A stretch of DNA of 64,000 nucleotides from assembly GCA_963791455.1 (NCBI GenBank), contig CAWBSM010000002.1, positions 744,001-808,000 of the forward strand, read 5' to 3'. Shown here one piece after another: positions 41,532 through 50,816 of this stretch. The stretch's first letter is position 1. Each line of letters opens with the position of its first letter. The position numbers and the translations under genes are program-made. The notes beneath the pieces were generated by a model. It ran no database searches, was not told the DNA's origin, and saw only the letters and a program-made list of their open reading frames with translations. The DNA comes from Bog-473 sp963791455 (GTDB taxonomy: Bacteria > Actinomycetota > Acidimicrobiia > Acidimicrobiales > RAAP-2).

Positions 41532-42881
41532 ATGGCCCGCAGTTCACGTCATCCGTACCCGGAATGGCTCCGGTCCCGGAGCGCCCGGGAGACCGCGGAG
41601 ACCGCGGCCGCGGGGTCCAAGGATCGCCAACTCGACGGGGCGTGGCGAGTCTGGGAGCGGCTGAGCGCCTTCGACCGGCGCTACGCCATCTTCGTCGACG
41701 TCGTGCTCGCCGCGGCTCTGTTCCTCCTCTGCTCGGGGTGGGTGATCGAGACGACGGCGACACGTCCCAGCCTGTGGTTCGTGGCGGCGTTGATCTTCCC
41801 GCTCGTCTTCCGGCGCCGGGCGCCCATGACCGTCTTCTTGATCATCGCAGCCGTGGCGTTCGTCCAGTGGCTGGTGACCGCGGCCGCCCTGGCCGACGTC
41901 TCACTCCTCGTCGCCCTCTACACCGTCGCGCTCGAGTCCGAATGGGTGCTCGTGCTGGCGGCATCGGTCATCCTCGAGGGAGGTGTCGTGATGGCCACGG
42001 TGCGGTGGACCCCGACCGGCAACGACGTCAAGTCCTTCGTGTTCTTGACCGGGCTCGCCTTCACCGCGTTGCTGGCCGGGATCGTCGTGCGCGCCCTGCG
42101 CAGTCAGCTCGACTGGCTGGCCGAACGCGCCGAACGGTTGGAGGTCGAACGGGACCAACAGGCCTCGCTGGCCGCCGCGACCGAGCGAGCCCGCATCGCG
42201 CGGGAGATGCACGACGTGGTCTCGCACAACATCCAGGTGATGGTGACGCTGGCCGATGCCGCCTCCCGCGCGCAAGCTTCGGACCCCCTTCGCGTGGCCG
42301 AGACGATGCAGGAGGTCTCGAGCACGGGGCGCCAGGCTCTGACCGACATGCGCCGCATGCTGGGCGTGCTCCGAGAGGAGCCGGCGGGTGCCGGCAGCGG
42401 CTACGGGTCACGCTCCTCGTTGGCGCCCCAACCCGGCCTGGGTGACCTCGACGCCCTGGTCGAGCGGGTACGGGGCACGGGTCTCGCGGTGTCCGTCGAA
42501 CGCTCGGGCCGGCGCTTCGCACTCACCGGTGCCGCCGGCCTCACGGTGTACCGAATTGTGCAGGAGGCGCTCACCAACGCGCTGAAACACGCCGAAGCGC
42601 TCGGGACGGTCGAGGTGTCCCTCGCGTTCGACGACCCGGACATCTCGGTGCGGGTGACCGACGACGGCCGCATGCAGGTGGCCGTGCCGGGGCCGGGCGC
42701 TACCAACGGAAACGGCAAGGGCAGGCCCCTTGGCCCGATCGGCAGCGGTCACGGGCTGGCGGGGATGGCCGAGCGGGCGGCCGCGTTCGGGGGCAAGCTC
42801 GACGTCGGCCCCCGGGAAGCGGGCGGCTGGGAGGTGATGGCCACCCTGCGCGACTGCAAGGCGCCCCCGACTACCGCATGA
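41532..42881 (+). CDS. Sensor histidine kinase (HisKA_3 / NarL-type)
   Basis: A 449-residue membrane sensor. I chose the ATG with AAGGA seven bases upstream. Four or five N-terminal membrane segments (about 50-195) are followed by a coiled-coil linker (LERVERDQQ-like region), the dimerisation and phosphoacceptor motif REMHDVVSHNI (His227), and an HATPase domain with QEALTNALKHA and GHGLAGMAERA. The 299-bp gap upstream shows no gene. It overlaps the response regulator gene by ATGA. Confidence 0.92.
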   Translation: MARSSRHPYPEWLRSRSARETAETAAAGSKDRQLDGAWRVWERLSAFDRRYAIFVDVVLAAALFLLCSGWVIETTATRPSLWFVAALIFPLVFRRRAPMTVFLIIAAVAFVQWLVTAAALADVSLLVALYTVALESEWVLVLAASVILEGGVVMATVRWTPTGNDVKSFVFLTGLAFTALLAGIVVRALRSQLDWLAERAERLEVERDQQASLAAATERARIAREMHDVVSHNIQVMVTLADAASRAQASDPLRVAETMQEVSSTGRQALTDMRRMLGVLREEPAGAGSGYGSRSSLAPQPGLGDLDALVERVRGTGLAVSVERSGRRFALTGAAGLTVYRIVQEALTNALKHAEALGTVEVSLAFDDPDISVRVTDDGRMQVAVPGPGATNGNGKGRPLGPIGSGHGLAGMAERAAAFGGKLDVGPREAGGWEVMATLRDCKAPPTTA

Positions 42882-43576
42882 CGATCCGGATCGTCCTGGC
42901 CGACGACCAGGCGCTGCTCCGCAAGGGGTTCCGCATGATCCTCGAGGCCGAAGACGACCTGGAGATCGTGGGCGAGGCCGCCGACGGTGCCGACGCCGTG
43001 CGCCTGGTCGAGCTGTACGGGCCCGACGTCGTTCTCATGGACGTGCGCATGCCCGTCCTCGACGGGATCGAGGCCACGCGGGCGATCACCGCGACCTCCA
43101 CGGGCGACGAGACCCGGATTTTGATCCTGACCACCTTCGACCTCGACGAGTACGCCTTCAGCGCGTTGCGCGCCGGTGCCAGCGGGTTCCTGCTCAAGGA
43201 CGTGCCGCCGACCGAGCTCGTCGCGGCCATCCGCACCGTGGCCCACGGCGACGCCGTGGTGTCGCCCCGCGTGACGCGGCGGCTGCTCGAGGAATACGCC
43301 GACCAGCTGCCCGACCTCTCCGGCGGGGACGGTGACGGGTCCTCGGGCTGCGCCGGCGCGGAGAACCAGGCGCTGGCCAGCCTGACCGAGCGCGAGCGCC
43401 AGGTCCTGCTGGCCGTGGCCGACGGCCTCTCCAATGCGGAGATCGCCGAGCGACTCTTCGTGTCCGAGGCGACGGTCAAGTCGCACGTGGGCCGCTTGCT
43501 GGCCAAACTCGGGCTGCGCGACCGGGTGCAGGCGGTCGTCTTCGCCTTCCAGTCCGGCCTGGTGAGGCCGGGCTGA
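42878..43576 (+). CDS. NarL/LuxR-type response regulator
   Basis: A 232-residue protein: receiver domain with phosphoacceptor Asp55 in VVLMDVRMPVLDG, Lys in LLKDVPP, and a C-terminal LuxR helix-turn-helix (LTERERQVLLAVADGLSNAEI, then SEATVKSHVGRLL). It forms a translationally coupled pair with the upstream kinase. The target genes are unknown. Confidence 0.94.
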   Translation: MTIRIVLADDQALLRKGFRMILEAEDDLEIVGEAADGADAVRLVELYGPDVVLMDVRMPVLDGIEATRAITATSTGDETRILILTTFDLDEYAFSALRAGASGFLLKDVPPTELVAAIRTVAHGDAVVSPRVTRRLLEEYADQLPDLSGGDGDGSSGCAGAENQALASLTERERQVLLAVADGLSNAEIAERLFVSEATVKSHVGRLLAKLGLRDRVQAVVFAFQSGLVRPG

Positions 43577-43635
43577 GCGCTGGGACGGGGGCCACCCGGC
43601 CCATGTTCGCCCCCGGCCGCCCGTAGGCTCGGATC

Positions 43636-45273
43636 GTGGCGAACCCCGACACCGCGCTCGGCGCCTTCACCGATACCGGCCCGTGGACGGTCGACCCGGC
43701 GACCCTGGCCTGGCGCAGCGGGCTGGCCGGGACGAGGGCCCGCCTCGGTGCCGCACTCCCCCGCCTGACCCGTCGCCGCACGTTGCCACCGGGCCGCCGG
43801 GTCGGCACCACGGTGTGGCACCTCGGCGGCGCGCTGGGGCTGTGGTACCTGAAGGAGCGCCGACGCGGTGGCTCGGCCTCGATCGCCGGGATCTCGCGCC
43901 GGCTGCGGGTGGCGGCCGAGAGGCTCGGCCCCACCTACATCAAGCTGGGCCAGATCATCGCCTCGGGAGACGGCATCTTCCCCCCCGAGCTGGTCGCCGA
44001 GTTCAAGTGGTGCCGCGACCAGGTGCCGGCCGAGCCGTGGCCGGTCATCGGGCGGGTGCTCACCGAGGAGCTGGGACAGCCCATCGGGACGGTGTTCTCG
44101 TCGGTCGAGCGCACTTCGTTGGCCGCGGCGTCGATCGCCCAGGTCCACGCGGCGACGCTGCGCGACGGGACGCCGGTGGTGGTGAAGCTCCAGCGCCCTT
44201 CGGTCTCGGCCCGCGTCCGCCAGGACCTCGCGGTGATGGCGTGGCTGGCCCCGCACCTCGTCGGGCGCATCCCGGTCGCCGCGCTCGCCAACCCGCCGGC
44301 CCTGGTCGAACTCTTCGCCGAGACGATCCTGGAGGAGCTCGACTTCCGCCTCGAAGCCGAGAACATGCTCGATATCGCCATGACCTTTGCCGCGCTGGAC
44401 CAGCGCAACTTCGTCGTGCCCCGTCCCCACCCGACACTGGTCACGCGCCGGATGCTGGTGATGGAGCGGCTCGACGGGTTCCACTTCGGTGATGTGGAGG
44501 GCATGCGTGCCGCCGGCATCGACACCGAGGCGGTCGTGCGGGCGGGCATGGTCGGTTTCCTCGAGGGCGCCATGATCCATGGGATCTTCCACGGCGACCT
44601 GCACGGCGGCAACCTCTTCGTACCGCCCTCGGGCAAGATCGCCCTGCTCGACTTCGGCATCACGGGTCGCCTGACCGAGCCCAAGCGTCTGGCGTTGCTC
44701 TCGCTCCTCGTCGGGGCGTCGAACGGGCACATCCCCTCACAGGTGACCGCCCTCCGCGACCTCGGCGCCTTCCCCGACGACGTGGACGTGCAGCACGTGA
44801 TCGACCTGCTCGGCCTCGACCGGCCTCCGCTCGACCCCGTGACGCTGACGCCGGAAGAACTGACGGCCGAGATGCAGCGCTCCATCAAGACCCTGCTCGG
44901 GCTCGGGGCCCGGATGCCCAAAGCGCTCATGCTGTTCGTGAAGAACATGATGTTCCTCGACGGCGCCATCGCCACCCTGGCCCCCGACCTCGACCTCTTC
45001 GCTGAGGTCGAGGCGATTGCGTTGCTCTTCGCCGCCAAGCACGGCGAGCGGATCATGTCCCAGCTCGGCCTCGAGCACCAGGCGGACTGGACGCCCGACA
45101 TGACCGGGGTCCGGGCCGGGTTCGGGCTGGACGAGTCGACCCCGACCCTGACCCACCGCGAGCTCCAGGCCCGCCGGGCCCAGGTGCGTGACAAGTTCGC
45201 CGGTCCGGACCGCCGGCGCGGCTCCCGCCGGAGGCGCCGCCGCGCCCCGCAGGAGGGCGACACCCTGGGGTGA
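43636..45273 (+). CDS. ABC1/UbiB/AarF family atypical kinase
   Basis: A 545-residue protein from GTG. It has the family's KxGQ motif (YIKLGQIIASGDGIFP), the AAASIAQVHAATL Ala-rich nucleotide loop, the VVKLQRPSV lysine, and the catalytic loop HGIFHGDLHGGNLFV with LLDFGITGRL. No clear C-terminal membrane pair, although MLFVKNMMFLDG is present. Members act as ATPases or kinases linked to isoprenoid quinone metabolism; the role in actinobacteria is not settled. Confidence 0.9.
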   Translation: MANPDTALGAFTDTGPWTVDPATLAWRSGLAGTRARLGAALPRLTRRRTLPPGRRVGTTVWHLGGALGLWYLKERRRGGSASIAGISRRLRVAAERLGPTYIKLGQIIASGDGIFPPELVAEFKWCRDQVPAEPWPVIGRVLTEELGQPIGTVFSSVERTSLAAASIAQVHAATLRDGTPVVVKLQRPSVSARVRQDLAVMAWLAPHLVGRIPVAALANPPALVELFAETILEELDFRLEAENMLDIAMTFAALDQRNFVVPRPHPTLVTRRMLVMERLDGFHFGDVEGMRAAGIDTEAVVRAGMVGFLEGAMIHGIFHGDLHGGNLFVPPSGKIALLDFGITGRLTEPKRLALLSLLVGASNGHIPSQVTALRDLGAFPDDVDVQHVIDLLGLDRPPLDPVTLTPEELTAEMQRSIKTLLGLGARMPKALMLFVKNMMFLDGAIATLAPDLDLFAEVEAIALLFAAKHGERIMSQLGLEHQADWTPDMTGVRAGFGLDESTPTLTHRELQARRAQVRDKFAGPDRRRGSRRRRRRAPQEGDTLG

Positions 45274-45277
45274 CCGG

Positions 45278-45886
45278 CTACCCGCCCGAGGCGCGCGCGG
45301 CTTGTTGGCGCGCCACGCTCGCCACCTGTCCGGCGGTCACCGATTGGGCCCGCACGACCGCGTAGAGGAAGAACCCGAAGTTCCCTCTGGTGAAGATGAT
45401 CCAGTAGCCGGTCACCGTGCCGACCTGTACGGGTGGCGAGGTGCGGTACGCCGTCGCCCCCTGGATACCGCTGACGGTGTACGCCGCGGCGCCCGGTTGC
45501 CTCGCGGCGAGGGTCCCGATGGACGAGGTGAACACGGGCGCGAACGCCGCGTCGGGCATCCGGACCGCCGACATGTAGATGAGCGCCGGGCCGCGCTGGT
45601 AGACGCGGCCCCAGGCCCGGACGAAGCCGGTGAGCCGCCCGTCGGCCACGTCCTGCTTCCACTGGGGCTGCTCCGAGTACCCGTCGAGCGTGGGCTTCGG
45701 AATGGGGCCGTCGTAGACCTTTTGCGGCACGAGCGAGAAGCCGGGGAGGCTCCGTGCGACGACCACCCGCGAGAGCGGTGCGGGAGCGGTCGCCGCCGCG
45801 GCCGGCCCGGCGCCGATGCCCGCCTCCACCACGAGCGCGACGAACCCGAGACAGATCCCGCGTGACACCCGAGCGAGCGAGATCAC
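45278..45886 (-). CDS. Secreted hypothetical protein, 202 residues
   Basis: It carries a clear Sec signal peptide (ISLARVSRGICLGFVALVVEAG ending near AAAATAPA). The mature part of about 165 residues is beta-rich (GYWIIFTRGNFGFFLYAVV). No family recognised. Tail-to-tail with the ABC1 kinase gene, only four bases apart. Confidence 0.65.
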   Translation of the reverse strand: MISLARVSRGICLGFVALVVEAGIGAGPAAAATAPAPLSRVVVARSLPGFSLVPQKVYDGPIPKPTLDGYSEQPQWKQDVADGRLTGFVRAWGRVYQRGPALIYMSAVRMPDAAFAPVFTSSIGTLAARQPGAAAYTVSGIQGATAYRTSPPVQVGTVTGYWIIFTRGNFGFFLYAVVRAQSVTAGQVASVARQQAARASGG

Positions 45887-45934
45887 GTCTCGAACCTTAA
45901 CGAACCCACCTCAGGCAACCGGGGACCCGCGCCG

Positions 45935-47113
45935 TCAACCTTCGGGCGACGCCGCCACCAGCGCGATGAGCTCGTGGGCCACCCAGTACTGGGTCGGGCG
46001 CCCGGGGCCGACCCCCCGTTCGGGACGGTAGGGCTCCACGATGCCGTGCTCGGCGAGCGTGGCCAGCGCGCTCTGCCCGGAGCGCGCCGAGATCCCGAGG
46101 CGGTCGGCGACCGCAGCCGCGGAGAGGACGGGCTGCTCGACGAGGAACTCGATCACCCCGTGCGCCGCCGCGTCCGAGCGCACCCCGTCCAACCGCCGGC
46201 GCCACGCGGCGACGAGCACCTCGGTGCGCGCCATCAAGCGGTCGGCTGCCTCGCTGGAGTGCTCGAGCGCGCCGGCCATCCATTCCACCCAGCTGTCGGT
46301 CTGCCCCATGCGGAACAGGGTCAGGCCGGCGAGATACCCCCCGGGATCGCGAGCGATCACCACGCTCACCGGCGGCGGCACCGAGATGCCGAGTCGGCGC
46401 GCCAGGACCCACCCGATCAGGACGCGCCCGATCCGACCGTTGCCGTCGCCGTAGGGGTGGATGGACTCGAATTGCGCGTGGAGGACGGCGGCCTGCGTCA
46501 CGGGGTCCAGCGTGTCGTCGTTGGCGAAGGCAATCAGGTCCTCCATGAGCTCCTCGATGAGCCCCGGCGGCGGCGGCACGTAGGCGGCGTCGCGCGGCGA
46601 CGTGCCCCCGACCCAGGACTGGTCGCTGCGGTAGGCGCCTACCATCCCCTCGGGGAGGCCGCCGCCGGACCGCATGAGACGGCGGTGCCAGTCGTGGAGG
46701 GCGCGCCGGGTCAGCGGGCGACCCGGCGCGCCGAGGGCTCCGACGACCGCGCCGAGGTTGTCGGCCACGTAGGAGGCGACCTCACTCAGCGCCCCGCCCA
46801 CCTCGGCGGCGGCCACGTCGGCCAGCGGCGTGCGCAACCCCTCGATGTAAGAAGAGGCCACACCCTCGGAGCGGAGCAACAAGGTGGCCAGGGGACCGAA
46901 ATGGGCCGCGTGGTTCCCGGCCGCCACCACGGCGGCCACCGCCCGCTCGGTGAGCCGGATGGCTCGTGGGCCGAGCGAGAAGTCCTGTCGGGCCAGCGGC
47001 TCGGGCGTCCAGGCCTGCGACGTGGTCCCGTTCCACACGATCGCCACTTCGCGCCCCCTCGAGACGGGTCCATCCTTTGTCCTGGCCTTTGTCCTGGACT
47101 TTGCCCTCGGCAT
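45935..47113 (-). CDS. Fic family protein (class II AMP-transferase-like)
   Basis: A 392-residue Fic protein. The catalytic Fic motif HPYGDGNGRIGR begins near residue 219, with the His base and both glycines and Arg intact, so AMPylation of a protein target is likely. The N-terminal autoinhibitory motif (S/T)xxxE(G/N) is present as S87-SYI-E91-G92, which makes it class II (self-inhibited). A winged-helix-like C-terminal domain (about 315-375, AAAVADRLGISARSGQSAL) may sense DNA or bind a partner. The start gives MPRAKSRTKART; it is divergent from a GNAT gene. Confidence 0.9.
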   Translation of the reverse strand: MPRAKSRTKARTKDGPVSRGREVAIVWNGTTSQAWTPEPLARQDFSLGPRAIRLTERAVAAVVAAGNHAAHFGPLATLLLRSEGVASSYIEGLRTPLADVAAAEVGGALSEVASYVADNLGAVVGALGAPGRPLTRRALHDWHRRLMRSGGGLPEGMVGAYRSDQSWVGGTSPRDAAYVPPPPGLIEELMEDLIAFANDDTLDPVTQAAVLHAQFESIHPYGDGNGRIGRVLIGWVLARRLGISVPPPVSVVIARDPGGYLAGLTLFRMGQTDSWVEWMAGALEHSSEAADRLMARTEVLVAAWRRRLDGVRSDAAAHGVIEFLVEQPVLSAAAVADRLGISARSGQSALATLAEHGIVEPYRPERGVGPGRPTQYWVAHELIALVAASPEG

Positions 47114-47241
47114 AGACGGAAGGGTATCGAGCACGCCTTCCGCATAGTCGCGGACCCTCCGCCGATCGGTCGCGCCGCGGTCGCGGCAGGCCCGGCGGAC
47201 CGATCCCGCCCCCCGGCGCCGGCCGATGGGAAGCTGAGGGG

Positions 47242-47679
47242 GTGGCCACCATACGCCCCCTTCAACCCGACGACTGGGACGACTGGCGGGCCATGTGGGG
47301 CGGCTATCTCGCCTTCTACCGCTCGGACCTGCCCGATCAGACCTCCCGCGCCACCTTCGACCGGCTCTGCACCGGCGCGGGCGGCCTGTTCGGACTGATC
47401 GCGCTCGACGATGGCGGCCGGGGCATCGGGATGGCCAACTGCGTCGTGCACGCCTCGACCTGGTCCCGGCAGCCCTCGTGTTACCTCGAGGACCTCTTCG
47501 TGGCGCCGTCGGCCCGGGGCCATGACGTCGGGCGTGCCCTGCTCGAAGCAGTGAGGCGGGCCGGCGTCGAGCGGGGGGCGGACCGGGTCTACTGGCACAC
47601 CCAGCAGTACAACGGCCGGGCCCGCTCGCTCTACGACCAGGTCGGACGGCCCACGTCGTACGTCGTCTACGAGATGTAG
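47242..47679 (+). CDS. GNAT family N-acetyltransferase
   Basis: A 145-residue protein from GTG. Acetyl-CoA-binding pattern LEDLFVAPSARGHDVGRALLE, then YWHTQQYNGRARSLYDQVG. The substrate is unknown. It lies divergent to the Fic gene (128 bp between starts) and 115 bp before the methyltransferase. Confidence 0.88.
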   Translation: MATIRPLQPDDWDDWRAMWGGYLAFYRSDLPDQTSRATFDRLCTGAGGLFGLIALDDGGRGIGMANCVVHASTWSRQPSCYLEDLFVAPSARGHDVGRALLEAVRRAGVERGADRVYWHTQQYNGRARSLYDQVGRPTSYVVYEM

Positions 47680-47794
47680 CGCCGCCACGGGCCGCCCTGT
47701 CACAGCCCTTCCCTACGTTGGCGGCCGTGTCCCAGGCGAACGTTCGGATCCTGTCCCCGGCGCAAGTGGGCCGGTAGGGTTCGAGCGATCTCCC

Positions 47795-49207
47795 ATGCCG
47801 CCCCGCCGTCGCACCGCGACCTCCAATTTCGGTGTCGGGCGCCGCGAGTCCCACGTCGCCGACGCCTTTTACGCCCGCTTCGAGGCTCCCGAGCTCAGCG
47901 CCGACGAGCACGTGACCCCGCACGAGCCGGGTGTGAAGTGCCGCTGCGGTGACGCCCGTCACATGGCCGCCGTGGCGGACGACTCGGTGGCCCTCGTCGT
48001 CACCTCGCCGCCGTACTTCGCCGGCAAGCAGTACGAGGAGGAGCTCGACCGCGAGGGAGTGCCCGGGTCGTATTTCGAGTACCTGGCGCTGCTGCGCGAC
48101 GTCTTCGCCGATTGCCAGCGGGTGCTCGAGCCCGGCGGCCGCCTCGCGGTCAACGTCGCCAATCTCGGGCGCAAGCCGTATCGCAGCCTCGCCGCCGACG
48201 TGATGACCATCTTGCAGGACGACCTCCGCCTGCTGCCGCGGGGCGAGATCGTGTGGCAGAAGGGCGAGGGCGCCAGCGGCTCGTGCGCCTGGGGTTCGTT
48301 CCGCTCCGCCGCCAACCCGGTGCTGCGCGACGTGACCGAGCGGGTCATCGTGGCCAGCAAGGGACGCTTCGGGCGGGCGCGCAGCCCCAAGGAGCGCCGC
48401 CGCGAGGGGCTGCCTCACCAGAGCACCATCTCCGCCGACGACTTCATGGCCCTCACCCTCGACGTGTGGGACATCCCGCCCGAGAGCGCGGTGCGGGTGC
48501 GGCATCCAGCGCCGTTCCCCGTCGAGCTGCCCCAGCGCCTGATGGAGCTCTACACCTTCCGCGGCGACCTCGTCGTCGACCCCTTCTGCGGCTCGGGGTC
48601 GACGTTGGTGGCGGCGGTGCGCACTGGGCGCGACGCCATCGGCTACGACCTCGACCCGGCCTACGTCGAGCTGGCCCAGGCCCGGGTCGCCGGCGAGGCG
48701 GAACCGGTGGCCCGCCGCACCCCCGGGGCCGCCAGCGCGGCGGGTGGTGACGGCACCTCAGCGGCCGCGCTGGCCCGCGGGGTGCTCGAGGCGGCGGGCT
48801 TCACCGACCTGCGCCCGAACCGCCGCCTGCGCGGATTGGGCATCGCGGTCGACTTCACCGCCATGGACGAAGCGGGCCGCACCTGGTACTTCGACGTGGC
48901 AGGCCCGAACTCGGCCTACCGGGGCGGCATGGTCCGCTCCGAGATCGTGTGGCGGGCGCTCGGCCGGGCCCACGTCCTGGCGGCCAGCGGCATCGCCCCC
49001 TTCGTCGTCCTGACCACCCAACTCCCCCGAACCGGCACCGAGGCGGACCGGGCCCTCCGGGCCCCGGGGCCCGGAGGGATCTTCGACGCGGTCGACCTCT
49101 TCTCCCCCGCGGCCCGGGCGCGGCTCGCCGCCTACGCCCGCGATCACGGCACGTCCCCGCGGGCGGGGTTCTGGTCCGAGTCAGACGTCGCCCCGGGCGG
49201 CGTCTGA
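47795..49207 (+). CDS. Beta-class DNA methyltransferase with unassigned C-terminal domain
   Basis: A 470-residue protein. Motif IV (TSPPYF, residues 70-75) comes before motif I (DPFCGSGSTLVA, from residue 262), the order of beta-class N4-cytosine or N6-adenine methyltransferases; SPPY favours N4-cytosine. Between them is a target-recognition region. Residues about 310-470 form an extra domain with LRGLGIAVDFTAMDE, TWYFDVAGPNS, EIVWRALGRAHVLAA and FVVLTTQLPRTG. Its strand pattern resembles a restriction-nuclease-like core, but the canonical (D/E)xK lysine is not visible. It heads a compact four-gene run. Confidence 0.85.
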   Translation: MPPRRRTATSNFGVGRRESHVADAFYARFEAPELSADEHVTPHEPGVKCRCGDARHMAAVADDSVALVVTSPPYFAGKQYEEELDREGVPGSYFEYLALLRDVFADCQRVLEPGGRLAVNVANLGRKPYRSLAADVMTILQDDLRLLPRGEIVWQKGEGASGSCAWGSFRSAANPVLRDVTERVIVASKGRFGRARSPKERRREGLPHQSTISADDFMALTLDVWDIPPESAVRVRHPAPFPVELPQRLMELYTFRGDLVVDPFCGSGSTLVAAVRTGRDAIGYDLDPAYVELAQARVAGEAEPVARRTPGAASAAGGDGTSAAALARGVLEAAGFTDLRPNRRLRGLGIAVDFTAMDEAGRTWYFDVAGPNSAYRGGMVRSEIVWRALGRAHVLAASGIAPFVVLTTQLPRTGTEADRALRAPGPGGIFDAVDLFSPAARARLAAYARDHGTSPRAGFWSESDVAPGGV

Positions 49208-49225
49208 GCGTTGGGCCGTTAGACG

Positions 49226-49540
49226 ATGGGCACGGTCGTCGCCTGCGCCGTGGTGCGCGACGATCCCCCGCGTGTCTTCGTGGCCGAGAGCCTGGCCACG
49301 CTCAATTGGGTGCTCGCCTGTCAGCTGGTCGCCAAGACACCCGGGAGCGAGTTGCCGGCGGGAGAACGCGCCGCGTTGCGCCAGGCGTTGCGCGAGGAAC
49401 GCTGGGGGGACGCCGTCTTCGCCTTCATCGCTCGCACCGGGACCCCGGTCGACGTGTACGAGAGCACCGAGCTGCACGCGGCAGCCGAGGCGACCGTCGG
49501 CCCGCTCGAGCTCCAGCTCACCCCCCTGTTCACCGAGTAG
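49226..49540 (+). CDS. Conserved-looking small protein in the methyltransferase cluster
   Basis: A 104-residue protein 18 bp after the methyltransferase. It is mixed alpha/beta (VVACAVVRDDPPRVFVAES, ERAALRQALREERWGDAVFAFI, TPVDVYESTELH). No family recognised. Its position between the methyltransferase and the 399-residue gene suggests a partner or control role. Confidence 0.65.
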   Translation: MGTVVACAVVRDDPPRVFVAESLATLNWVLACQLVAKTPGSELPAGERAALRQALREERWGDAVFAFIARTGTPVDVYESTELHAAAEATVGPLELQLTPLFTE

Positions 49541-49616
49541 GCGACGCGACCGAAGCCGCCACTCCACCCGCTCGGCGGCCGCGGTCGGGGCGGACGGCCG
49601 TGGTAAGGATTCGGAC

Positions 49617-50816
49617 ATGCCCAGCGACCGCACCACGGTGACCGAGCTCGGCACGGGTCTCGGCATGCTCGGCCTGGGCGACATCGAGGAGGCCGTGCGA
49701 TCGCGCTCGCCGGTGATGCACAGCCTCTCGCCCGAGATGTGGGAGCGCCTCGCCGCGCTGCGGGCCGGGGGGGCCTACGACGCCGAATTCCATGCTGCCT
49801 GGGCGAACGGGCAGGCCTTCCTGGCGGCAGAGGACGGCCTGCGGGGGCGTCGGCCCAAGGCGGTGGAGTGGAAAGGGACCGGCCGCGCTCCGGGGGACGA
49901 GGTGGCGCCCATCGACCTGCGCGTCGACCACGTCTACCTGGTCAGCTGCAAGTACCTCTCCAAGATCCTCTTCAACGTCTCCCCGTCCCACGTCTTCGAC
50001 GGGCTCCTCGTCGGCGGTTCGGGCCGAGGCAGCCGGACCCTACGAGACGTCCGTCCCGGGGGCGGGGACTGGTACGCCGAGATCGCGCCGGACGAGTACC
50101 AGGCGCTCTACGAGGCCGTCCGCCGCGCCGCGCTCGAGTGGGAGGGCAGTCGGCCAGGCGGAGGGCCGGAGGCTGCCCAGCTGGCCCGGCCCGGGGCGGG
50201 CCGGGCCCCGGCGCCCTTGGCCCTGCCGGGCCTCGAAGCAAACGACGTCGCGGGTGCGAGGGTGGTCGAGTCTCCCGCCAGCCCGCCGCCCGGGCTGCTG
50301 CGCGTCCTCCCGCCCCGTGCCGTCGACCTCTCCTCGCACCAGCGTGACGCCCTCGGGCGCTGGCTCAGTGCCGGCTGGCCCGGCGACTCCAAGTCCTTGT
50401 ACGTGTCGCTGTCGCTGGCGGTGGCGCGGGCGTCGGTCCGTCGCTGGGAGGCGGCCATGGACACCGGCGCCGGTGCGGGCGAGGCCATGCTGTGGCGCCT
50501 CCTCCGCATCGGGAGCGCGCCCTACTTCGTCCTGGGATCCTCCGCGGCGCGCTCGCTGCGGCTGCGCATCGCCACCTCGTGGGACTGGCGCCGGCAGTAC
50601 CGGTTGGTCTCCTTCGCCTTGGCGCCCCAGCCCGGCGGCCAGCCCCGTGTCGGCTGGGAGGGCACGGTGCGCGACCGGATGTCGCGGGCCCTCCACACCG
50701 TGGCCGGGCACATCGAGGTGCGATGGAGTCACGGACGCTTCGGTGGCCTGCCCGAGGCCAAGGGCTACCTGGACACACCACACCACCTCGTACCGGGTTA
50801 TGTCACGTTGCAATGA
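49617..50816 (+). CDS. Putative PD-(D/E)xK-like protein beside the methyltransferase
   Basis: A 399-residue protein; the ATG has AAGGA eight bases upstream. Residues 88-120 read KAVEWKG, then IDLRVDHVYLVSCKYLSKIL. This is the strand-turn-strand layout of PD-(D/E)xK nucleases, with Asp at 100 and 104 and Lys112, but Ser110 in place of the usual acidic residue (SCK instead of ECK). A Pro-rich linker near 180-240 precedes a second domain with WDWRRQYRLVSFAL. I infer a nuclease or nuclease-derived DNA-binding protein. It overlaps the next gene by ATGA. Confidence 0.6.
   Translation: MPSDRTTVTELGTGLGMLGLGDIEEAVRSRSPVMHSLSPEMWERLAALRAGGAYDAEFHAAWANGQAFLAAEDGLRGRRPKAVEWKGTGRAPGDEVAPIDLRVDHVYLVSCKYLSKILFNVSPSHVFDGLLVGGSGRGSRTLRDVRPGGGDWYAEIAPDEYQALYEAVRRAALEWEGSRPGGGPEAAQLARPGAGRAPAPLALPGLEANDVAGARVVESPASPPPGLLRVLPPRAVDLSSHQRDALGRWLSAGWPGDSKSLYVSLSLAVARASVRRWEAAMDTGAGAGEAMLWRLLRIGSAPYFVLGSSAARSLRLRIATSWDWRRQYRLVSFALAPQPGGQPRVGWEGTVRDRMSRALHTVAGHIEVRWSHGRFGGLPEAKGYLDTPHHLVPGYVTLQ

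Noticed and set aside
42871..44730. A 619-residue minus-strand frame opposite the response regulator and ABC1 kinase
   Set aside because: Both plus-strand genes have full catalytic motifs; the minus frame is a low-complexity shadow.
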